Assembly: GCA_016790075.1 (NCBI GenBank)
Contig: JAEUPP010000032.1
Location: forward strand, 1-64,000
Length of the DNA stretch: 64,000 nt
From: Rhodanobacteraceae bacterium
GTDB lineage: Bacteria; Pseudomonadota; Gammaproteobacteria; Xanthomonadales; Rhodanobacteraceae
Direction of reading: 5' to 3'
Under the pieces are notes generated by a model. It was not told the origin of the DNA. It worked only from the letters and a program-made list of their open reading frames with translations, and made no database searches. A program made the translations under genes and the position numbers. Numbering within the stretch: the first letter of the stretch is position 1; each line of letters opens with the position of its first letter. Shown piece by piece: positions 20,401 through 27,076 of the stretch.

Positions 20401-21353
20401 CGGCCGGGATCGCCATCGAGTTCGTAGGCCGTGACGACATGGGTTTCGGTAGGGCCATAGTGATTGTGCAATACAGAATTAGGCAACTTTTTGAAAAAGT
20501 TTCTAATTGCCGGCGTTATCTGCAGCTGTTCGCCGGCGCTGATCACATCACGCAAAGGCGGGTGCGGGTGCCCGGCACAGGCATCGGCCAGCATCTGCAG
20601 GGCGACATAGGGCAGGAACAGCCGCTCCAGCCGATGCTGGCACAAGGACTGTGCCAGCAATTGCGGATCGCGGCGTTGTGCCTCGGTGAGCAGCACCAGG
20701 CAACCGCCACAGGCGACGGTGGAAAGAATCTCCTGGAAATGCACGTCGAAAGACAGTGGTGCAAATTGCAGGGTGCGTGCGGCTGTGCCCAGTCGCGGGT
20801 GGGCGGCGTGCCAGGCGATCAGGTGCCGCAGCGGTCGCTCACCCATGGCCACGCCCTTGGGGCGGCCGGTTGACCCCGAGGTGAACAGCACGTAGCGCAG
20901 ATCGTCCGCGGCGGCGAAGGGCGAGGGCTCAGCCGCGGCCGGACTGTCGAGGCTCGGCAAGGGGCCGAGCACGACCTCAAGCGCCGACGTTTCACCGACC
21001 ACGGCGCGTGGCCGGCTCTCGTCGAGCATGAAGCGCAGGCGATCGGCGGGGTAGGCCAGATCCAGGGGGACGTAGGCCACGTCCGCATGGATCGCCGCGA
21101 GGATTGCAACGATGGTACCCGGTGAGCGTGTTGCCGCGATGCCGATCCGGTCGCCCGGCTGCAACCCGGCGCGGCCGATACGCTCCGCCAGTTGCACGAC
21201 CTCGTGTGCCAGTGCCGTATAGCTCATTTCCCCGTCGGACCAGCGCAAGGCGCAGCCGTCCGGCCAGCGCCGCACTGCGCGCATCAGCCAATGCGAAAGG
21301 GCGGGCGATTCGCCCGCCGCGATGTCGTCAAATGCGCCTGTCATGTTCGTCAC
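8406..21353 (-). CDS. Hybrid NRPS/PKS megasynthase with aminotransferase domain
   Basis: 4315 residues. Domains in order, active residue in brackets: loading A (about 1-510), PCP (Ser554), KS (about 606-1030; Cys779 in TACSTG, EAHGTG, KGNIGH), AT (about 1128-1430; Ser1223 in GHSIGE, HAFHS malonyl motif), ACP (Ser1545), class-III aminotransferase (about 1700-2140; PLP Lys1983), C (His2302), A, PCP (Ser3177), C (His3371), A, PCP (Ser4247). No KR, E or TE domain. Aligning by eye to the ten GrsA pocket positions gives DVQFIAHVVK (Pro), DVWHISLVDK (Ser) and DILQLGLVWK (Gly), starting near residues 203, 2822 and 3898. The KS-AT-ACP-AMT order matches iturin/mycosubtilin synthases, where a beta-keto thioester becomes a beta-amine. 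The start is GTG at 21353; an in-frame ATG at 21344 is an alternative. Two hydrolase genes follow without a gap. Confidence 0.95.
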   Translation of the reverse strand: MTNMTGAFDDIAAGESPALSHWLMRAVRRWPDGCALRWSDGEMSYTALAHEVVQLAERIGRAGLQPGDRIGIAATRSPGTIVAILAAIHADVAYVPLDLAYPADRLRFMLDESRPRAVVGETSALEVVLGPLPSLDSPAAAEPSPFAAADDLRYVLFTSGSTGRPKGVAMGERPLRHLIAWHAAHPRLGTAARTLQFAPLSFDVHFQEILSTVACGGCLVLLTEAQRRDPQLLAQSLCQHRLERLFLPYVALQMLADACAGHPHPPLRDVISAGEQLQITPAIRNFFKKLPNSVLHNHYGPTETHVVTAYELDGDPGRWPVIPPIGQALPHVHIRLRALDDGDTDEGELLLGGDTLAHGYLGQAELSAERFCVQQDAPGERWYRTGDRVQRSADGTLVYLGRCDQQLKIDGYRIEPGEIEVALLAHPQLKDAAVGAVELAGAGRQLMAWIVASPATAQADLDTLEQRLRADLRERLPDYMQPVRYQRLDQLPLTPSGKIDRRALPLPLIDETTSATAPLAPHAQRNLVGELWRELLGQPTLSDRANLFEAGARSLLVLRFLARLQQHGIRRLSVADVYDHPTIAGQAMLFESASPRANPRIRPDGDNDAIAIVGMATRTPGGDSVDEFWSNLLDGREGIRHFAADELDPSVPMDLRQRPNFVAARGVLAAADRFDAEFFGIPAREATLIDPQQRVLLELAWTALEHAGVDPLDADTCIGVYAGTANNSYLGALRAAQPELISQSGEFVAMLASEKDYVATRIAHRLNLNGPAVSVHTACSTGLVAVAQAAQALLAGQCDVALAGGATVIVPEAGGYLHLEGGMESADGHCRPFDADASGTVFSSGAGLVVLKRLADAQADGDTVYALIRGIGLNNDGGEKASFTAPSVRGQSAAIRMALDHAQVRASQLGYVEAHGTGTALGDPIEVAALTRAFEHDSAGHGYCVLGSLKGNIGHTIAAAGVLGLIKASLSLHHQIIPPTLHFRRPNPQIDFGATPFRVSAQAVPWPRTEVPRYAAVSSFGVGGTNAHLVLQEAPPTRPLAQPAHGVELLPLSARTPEAALRRAQDLANWLELHPEQNLASVAASLIRGRADLPHRLSVAARGSADAAVALRALRSATPALEGPRLVYLYPGQGSQHPGMATGLYHEIVAFRAALDAALGACEPHVDVDLRRLLIDCAIDDGDAAALLNQTRYAQPALFCVSYALTAWLDSLGLVPASLIGHSIGEYAAACRAGVLSLADAATAVCARGTAMHAQPGGAMLAVRATAESVSAWLDGDLEIAAVNAPESTVVAGSVAAITALAERLGNASIGCKRLQVSHAFHSAHMDAALPAVAQTLLRLTLQAPGIPLYSCVSGQHLRADEAVDPDYWARQVRACVQFGPAISAELQHADTVFVEVGPAQALSALLRSQRDAQGRPARCIPLLGRADQASDAPWHALNALGAVWRAGVPLRWPLPRNAARASLPTYPFADTRFWFRRPAAPAATIQSPLQSHDAVAVASAEESRVSDRRPLIEQEVLRLLSNVSGMSSAEINRDQGLIEQGFDSLSLTQASLELERVFGIKLRLRRLMEDLDRVSRLVAFFHSELPPERFAPASTTPVPLPAAPASVVHATTAASAAPLLAGNPLVELIQQQTALMAQHLALLSGQTAAPAKAVATASVSALPTVAGTAAAPAETTPAETTPNLREAPFGASARITVKPQSELSPAQRAWLADFTERYLSRSGKSRAFSQQHRARMADPRVVTGFNPLWKDLVYPIVVQRSDGARMWDLDGNAYIDLLSAFGANLLGYQVPSVRAAMQAQLEAGIEVGPQHPLAAEVAELLCEMTGMARVGFCNTGSEAVMGAMRIARTVTGRKTIAIFTNSYHGIFDEVIVRGTRQLRSISAAPGILASAVENVLVLDYASDDSLRVLRERGHELAAIMIEPVQNKYPTLQPRQFVQQLREICDTAGCALIFDEVVTGFRLAPAGAQQFYGVRADICTYGKIIGGGLPFAAIAGAAHWLDALDGGHWQYGDDSYPEAGVTYFAGTFVRHPLALAAAQATLQYLKQRGQAFYDDLNARTQRLVDRLNAAFIARNAPVKAVHCASLWRLIWDDEQKYVSLFYYLARYHGLHLYEQFGHFVTEAMGEAEITRIADVFIESLGTLMARGFITRRDGLPPPDGTPGDEPGADTQGPLTTGQTERWLAASYAADALRALNETLCLSLQGDINLPALEQALHDAMTRHDAFRLGFDASEPLQRVDRRITPRFKAIDLRAQADPQAALERYCHEAGQHRFQLDAAPLIELSLLQLSSNRVAIHLVASHLVFDGWASSVLLRELAQAYRARCQGQAPQFPAAQSPCVFASDEQSRMAGPQGEESLRYWRRQFCDVPPALNLGDRSPPQRREFTADTRKTPIDGELYRALQQLARQQRATLFQLLLSAVATMIRRLSTQNDFVLSVPFASQSLGRYEALIGDGVLDLPIRLRCADASDVLALLPQVRAQLMDALEHPLITQGTLARALGLPSHGDRPPLTGVFFNLNPRIDLSQFAPLAAEIHETRKPGLLSELIFNFYETADTLTLDLHYSTEFFSPQRADELVNALRDVLTELTGVPVATVAPAAVHDDRDARTIAQWNATQVAYESPLRLGDLLQRGASQHAASTALRFEGRSVTYAELDRLAWAIAHRLRERGVGPGVLVGVCLERSVELVAALLGVIYSGGAYVPLDPSYPPERLQGMCEDASLGVIVTRGLEHKRAGDAFPAEAWLLFLDTAPELDEHQAIGAEALVGSADDMAYVIFTSGSTGRPKGAANAHRGIVNRLQWMQQEYQLGARDRVLQKTPYSFDVSVWEFFWPLMSGATLVIARPEGHRDSSYLADLIAAESITVLHFVPSMLRLFLEEPGLERCRNLRRVICSGEALPIDAVDRFFACLPGVRLANLYGPTEAAVDVTFWECRPDDPRRIIPIGRPIANTRMYVLDDAQRPVAIGEVGELYIGGVQVGLGYVARPELTAERFLQDPFVADGRLYRTGDLGRWLDDGAIEYLGRADQQVKVRGNRIELGEIESLLLTHPQVLRCVVNAHAFDAADVRLVAYVVAAGDCPGLNALRAHLAQRLPDYMLPQHVVALQEIPLLPNGKTNRKALPAPDTDAPPYVAAAAASPVAAETPPQDDPVQIVARCMAEVLRRSRVEPHQHFFELGGHSLLAAKLSARLNEVLGVRPGLRTIFEAATPNALAVALFGPKAASNISTPLEPIPRRADGTTAPLSMMQQRLWFLEQLSPGTIVHNVPSAHRLRGDFNRPAFERALQQLLQRQDVLRTVIESDASGDRQRVLASVELLLPWSDLSALPRDQAEAALQAYIAEQLVAPFDLARGPLFRMALFRMAPEEHVFFFMAHHLIWDGWSFDLLYSDLAALYDACRQDRPVALPELQVRYGDFAAWHTDWMSGPELARQMAHWRKMLSPLPPPLELPLDRPRPPAMSGRGASHYVHFDRHTLDALHALSARQGNTLFVTLLSVFALLLHRLSQQDDIIIGTPVRARERPELEPVMGFFVNALPLRSRYQPEATLREWMASTRGMVVDAYACPDVPMEHLVRELKIPRDNSRPTLTQALFSFQDVRERPTHWGNLSHERVTIPLHAAAQDLSLWCVETATKLIAVFTFNTDVLEPASAALIAGRFQTLLHEVLARAETQSQPLCKLPLLSPEERTRLELLSQPALQPNPDAECIGNLLAAQARQQPDAIAISAGDERLSYAELEAAANRLARALRERGIQRGALVGLCLQRTPQMLVAVLATLKAGAAYVPLDPTYPRERLKHMARHAQLALLITETAQADVVAWPAAATLLLDQDTSYQTQPAVALPPDPARDASAEDPAYVIYTSGSTGQPKGVVVPHRAVVNFLRSMAVEPGLKPSDTLVAVTTLSFDIAVLELLLPLYCGARVELATRESAADGAALRRVLEHTRATVMQATPTTWRLLIDAGWRGSPRFRALVGGEPLAPDLAQALLKRAGSVWNLYGPTETTVWSTLWRVENPSAGIRIGLPIRNTQVHVLDRYRQPCPIGVPGEIWIGGDGVSLGYLHQPELSAERFISDPFQTGELAAGRNARLYRTGDRGRWCHDGQLEHLGRLDFQVKLRGFRIEPGEIEACLLTHEAVSNCVVMLREDSPADPQLVAYVVGTQGRTPNDAFVRAHLRDHLPGYMLPQHIVALESLPLLPNGKINRHALPAPAAQTNATPSIDPCQLDPREALLVALCRELVGHASVGPDDNFFDVGGHSLLALRLLTRIEAQTGVRLNLLNLANNSLQALANELPATATTSPAPEQVSRGGWRGRLSRLFGLQGSPS

Positions 21354-21488
21354 AACCCCCGCCGCCGGGTAACCAGCGGATCCCCTTTACGAAACACGAC
21401 ACCCGTCACGGGCATCGAGAAACTTATGCAAAAAAATAAAATTAAAAATTTAAATAATGGGTGTTGACGATTTGCCTGCCTGCCGGGT
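21354..21488 (-). promoter_or_regulatory. AT-rich leader upstream of the megasynthase gene
   Basis: 135 bases between the uronate epimerase gene and the megasynthase. A strongly AT-rich run (about 21426-21460) interrupts otherwise GC-rich DNA, as expected of a promoter or H-NS-type target. I could not assign exact -35/-10 boxes. The gap suggests the megasynthase operon can be transcribed separately from the two sugar genes upstream. Confidence 0.35.
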
Positions 21489-22496
<1,008 letters not shown>

Positions 22497-22722
22497 TGCG
22501 AGAATCCTTCTTGCTGGGGCAATGGAACGAAAGCAGTCTCGGCGGCTGAGTGTCGGCCCGGGGGAGCAGCGTGCCCTCCATCCTCATGCTTGCGATCGCG
22601 AATTATCGGTAGATCAGCAGAAAATGCGCAACACATCACAGTTTCCGGGGCGGCGTGTATTCCATGCAGAAATCGCTTGGAGCGGCGGAAGTCCACCTGG
22701 CAGCTCTTCTGCAAGTCCGCGC

Positions 22723-24015
<1,293 letters not shown>

Positions 24016-24219
24016 TGCCGATCACTCCCTTGAAGGCGGCGCAGTCTAGCAGCGGATTTGCCGCGGACTGATGCATTGATAGCGGATTTTTGCACCCAAA
24101 ACCCTCATGATAGTACGCTGCCGTATTTTTCGCTTCTCCTTCCCCGTAATTCACCAGGCCGATCTCTCCGTCCAACGGGCGGCGGGGGACTGCGGCATAT
24201 AGACATAGGATTTTGTTAG
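24016..24219. promoter_or_regulatory. Divergent promoter region of the polysaccharide locus
   Basis: 204 bases between the UDP-HexNAc dehydrogenase gene (minus) and the initiating sugar transferase gene (plus), so promoters for both directions must lie here. A direct repeat AGCGGATTT occurs at 24051-24059 and 24081-24089, exactly 30 bases apart, and could be a regulator site. AGGA at 24207-24210 serves as ribosome binding site for the plus-strand gene. No convincing sigma-70 pair is visible. Confidence 0.4.
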
Positions 24220-25626
24220 ATGCGCTCGCTAAGTGATGCGTTTCACCCGACCCGGCGATGGATCGTGCTGTTGGCTGCTGCCGAGTGGGTCGTGTTGCTG
24301 CTGGTTTTCTACGCTGCCGCCTGGTTGCGCTTTCTTGGCGATACCGAGCTGATGGCTCAGGCTTTTGGTGATGTCGGCAAGCGAGCGCTGGTCTTTGCCT
24401 CGATACAGGTCGCGGCGATGGTCGCGATGGGCATGTACGTGGCGCACAGCCGCGAAGGACTGAATGGATATGCCGTGCGGGCGCTGGTCGCCTTCGTCGG
24501 CGGCGGACTGGTCCTGATTGCACTGCAGTACGCAATGCCCTTCAACCCTATCGGCCGTGGCGTATTGTTTCCTGCCTTGTTTTTGGGCTTTTGTGCGATC
24601 GTGCTGATGCGGATGCTGGCCGCGTGGGGGGTGCGCGCAGACTTGCTGCAGCGGCGTGTACTGGTTATTGGCGCCGGGAACAAGGCTGCCCTGATCGAAT
24701 CGAAACTCGGCAGCACGCGTTGCTGGCGCACCATGACCATCCTCGGCTATGTGCCCTTGGCGGGTGATGCGGAGCGCATCGCACCAGAGCAGCAGATCGC
24801 TGCTCCGGACGGCATTCTGGCGCTGGCAAGAAGCCTCGACATCGATGAACTGGTGATCGCGCCGGATGACCGGCGCGGCACCCTGCCGATGGACGACCTG
24901 ATGCAATGCCGTCTGGAAGGCATGGTGCTGAATGAGGTCGGTACCTTTCTCGAAAACGAAACCGGCCGCATCCAGTTCAGTGTGGTCAATCCGTCCTGGG
25001 TCCTGTTCGCCGAGGGGTTCGATAGTGGTGCCGTACGGGCAGCCAGCAAACGTCTGTTTGATGTCACTGCGGCGGCGATACTGTTGCTGCTGACATTGCC
25101 TGTCATGCTGCTCACCGCACTCCTGATCCTGCTGGAAAGCGGTTTCCGCGGTCCGATTTTCTACCGCCAGGAGCGCGTCGGCCAGGCCGGCCGCTGCTTC
25201 CAAGTCTTGAAGTTCCGCAGCATGCGTACTGATGCCGAGAAAGACGGCGTCGCGCGCTGGGCCAGCAGCAACGACGATCGCGTGACGCGTGTGGGGCGGG
25301 TCATACGCAAGCTACGCATCGACGAACTGCCGCAGGTGATCAATGTCTTCAGCGGCGAAATGAGTTTCGTCGGGCCGCGGCCGGAGCGGCCGCCATTTGT
25401 CGACCAGTTGTCCCAATCGATTCCGTACTACGCGCTGCGTCATGCGGTCAAGCCGGGAATTACCGGCTGGGCCCAGTTGCGCTATGCCTACGGAGCCTCC
25501 GTGGAGGACGCCAGGGAAAAGCTCAAGTACGACCTCTACTACGTCAAGAACCACAGCTTCATGTTCGATCTGCTGGTACTGCTGCAAACCGTCGAGGTCA
25601 TACTGTTCGGCAAAGGCGCGCGTTGA
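24220..25626 (+). CDS. Undecaprenyl-phosphate sugar-phosphate transferase (EPS-initiating)
   Basis: 468 residues. About four or five N-terminal membrane segments lead to a CoA-binding-like domain (RRVLVIGAGNKAALIESKLG, about 145-250). A further membrane segment (AAAILLLLTLPVMLLTALLIL) follows, then the bacterial sugar transferase domain (YRQERVGQAGRCFQVLKFRS, KLRIDELPQVINV, MSFVGPRPERP). It matches the exosortase-associated WcaJ/EpsB-type family (TIGR03013-like). It transfers the first sugar-1-phosphate to undecaprenyl phosphate at the inner membrane. It is convergent with the J-domain gene, with only 9 bases between their ends. The transferred sugar is unknown. Confidence 0.9.
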   Translation: MRSLSDAFHPTRRWIVLLAAAEWVVLLLVFYAAAWLRFLGDTELMAQAFGDVGKRALVFASIQVAAMVAMGMYVAHSREGLNGYAVRALVAFVGGGLVLIALQYAMPFNPIGRGVLFPALFLGFCAIVLMRMLAAWGVRADLLQRRVLVIGAGNKAALIESKLGSTRCWRTMTILGYVPLAGDAERIAPEQQIAAPDGILALARSLDIDELVIAPDDRRGTLPMDDLMQCRLEGMVLNEVGTFLENETGRIQFSVVNPSWVLFAEGFDSGAVRAASKRLFDVTAAAILLLLTLPVMLLTALLILLESGFRGPIFYRQERVGQAGRCFQVLKFRSMRTDAEKDGVARWASSNDDRVTRVGRVIRKLRIDELPQVINVFSGEMSFVGPRPERPPFVDQLSQSIPYYALRHAVKPGITGWAQLRYAYGASVEDAREKLKYDLYYVKNHSFMFDLLVLLQTVEVILFGKGAR

Positions 25627-25635
25627 TGCGCACGG

Positions 25636-26277
25636 TTACGGGTGCCGTACCGGCGCGCGTTCCGACGCCACCGGCAAGGGGCGCAGCGGGGAGCTGTACC
25701 AGTCGACCACGTGGCCGCGTGCAAAGCGGACATGCGAGGGGCCGTATTCCCATACCTCGTGGCTTTGCAAGATCGGTGGGCCGAGCAGGCGGTGAACCTG
25801 ATCGGCGCTGTCGCCTTGTTTCAGAGTGGCGGTCGCCCGCGTCGTACCCGATGTCAGGAGGTTCTCCGGCGTATCAGGAACGGATGGTTCTGCCGACGGG
25901 ATTTCGCTGGTGGTCCACGGTAGCGCGACCAGCAGCGCGATCAGCGCAGCCGACAGTCCTACCGCGAGGTACGCCGGGCGGTGTCGTTTTTCCCGCATTG
26001 TCGATGCGGTCGCTGCGAAAGAGTGCGGCGCTGGTATCGGGTTCGCATGTCCCGGCAGCCGGCCGTATCGACGTTCAAACGCGCGCAGTCGCCGGTATGC
26101 GGCCGTTGCCTCGTGCAGATCGTCCGCGGCTTGCGGGAATGACTCGCTCGCGCGATCCGGATGCGAGGCACTTATCACGCGACGCCAGGCCTGTTCCAGC
26201 GTTGTGGGCGTGCAGTCCGGTGCGACACCCAGGCGTGCGTAGTCGGCGAGGTAATCCGTTGCTGGACTGGACGACAC
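25636..26277 (-). CDS. Membrane-anchored J-domain-like protein with BamE-like C-terminus
   Basis: 213 residues, GTG start with AGGAGAG 8 bases upstream. The N-terminus (about 12-70) reads YARLGVAPDCTPTTLEQAW followed by SASHPDRASES, including the HPD tripeptide that defines J-domains. A basic linker leads to one membrane segment (AYLAVGLSAALIALLVALPW, about 100-122). The C-terminus (GDSADQVHRLLGPP, VWEYGPSHVRFARGHVVDWY) has the SmpA/OmlA/BamE-like pattern. The topology would be J-domain in the cytoplasm and C-terminus in the periplasm. It sits between the initiating transferase and the main EPS operon but points the other way. Its role may be recruiting DnaK to the export machinery, or it may be unrelated. 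Confidence 0.7.
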   Translation of the reverse strand: MSSSPATDYLADYARLGVAPDCTPTTLEQAWRRVISASHPDRASESFPQAADDLHEATAAYRRLRAFERRYGRLPGHANPIPAPHSFAATASTMREKRHRPAYLAVGLSAALIALLVALPWTTSEIPSAEPSVPDTPENLLTSGTTRATATLKQGDSADQVHRLLGPPILQSHEVWEYGPSHVRFARGHVVDWYSSPLRPLPVASERAPVRHP

Positions 26278-26449
26278 GGCGCGGAACTCTCCTGGACCAG
26301 CCGAAAAACTGTGACGGACTTCTCATTATGTGCGGGCCTACACTATGATTCCAGCCCGCCCTGCGGCTCGTCCGCAAGACTACGCATCCTGCCTGGATGT
26401 GAGTCGTCAAACCGACCCTACCGTCCTATCTGTCTCGCAGGAGGCTGTC

Positions 26450-27076
26450 TTGTCCTGGTTGTTGCGATGTGCGCTTGCCGTGCTTGTGGTGTTCCCGTGG
26501 TCGCTGGTCCAGGCCGAGGAACCGGCGGCACCGGCCACATCGCCGGAAGCGGCGAATACGGGCGAACAGCTGTATCGGATCGGGGTGGACGATCGCCTGC
26601 AGGTATCGGTCTGGCGCAATCCGGATCTGAGCGTCACGGTGCCGGTACGCCCGGACGGCAGGATCTCGGTGCCGTTGGTCGGCGATGTACTTGCTGGTGG
26701 CCGCGCGCCGCACGAAGTGGCTGCCGATATCGAGCGTCAGCTGGCGGTCTACGTGCGCGATCCCAAGGTCGTGGTCATTCTGACGGAACTGCGCAGTCAT
26801 GAATTCATCTCCCGCGTGCGCGTCACGGGAGCTGTGCGGCAACCTGTATCCATTCCGTATCGGCAGGGCATGACGGTACTCGATGCGGTGCTCCAGGCCG
26901 GTGGCGTAAGCGATTTCGCGGCCGCCGATCGCACCCGTCTTTACCGTAAGCGTCCCGGCAGCAAGACTGAGACACTGCCGGTTCGCCTTGGCGCGATTCT
27001 GCGCAATGGTGATCTCGATACCAACGTCGACGTGCAGCCTGGCGACGTCATCACCGTGCCCGAGCGCGCTCTGTGA
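26450..27076 (+). CDS. Polysaccharide export protein (Wza-like, exosortase-type short form)
   Basis: 208 residues. A TTG start at 26450 is chosen because AGGAGG (26439-26444) lies 5 bases before it and a proper signal peptide follows (MSWLLRCALAVLVVFPWSLV, cleaved near VQA). Earlier ATGs give implausible N-termini. The Poly_export domain (YRIGVDDRLQVSVWRNPDLS, VRPDGRISVPLVGDV) is followed by one SLBB domain (VRVTGAVRQPVSIPYRQGMT). There is no lipobox cysteine and no C-terminal Wza helix, so another protein must form the outer-membrane pore. The barrel at 29347 is a candidate. First gene of a 13-gene run. The next gene starts within its stop codon (GTGA). Confidence 0.88.
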   Translation: MSWLLRCALAVLVVFPWSLVQAEEPAAPATSPEAANTGEQLYRIGVDDRLQVSVWRNPDLSVTVPVRPDGRISVPLVGDVLAGGRAPHEVAADIERQLAVYVRDPKVVVILTELRSHEFISRVRVTGAVRQPVSIPYRQGMTVLDAVLQAGGVSDFAAADRTRLYRKRPGSKTETLPVRLGAILRNGDLDTNVDVQPGDVITVPERAL

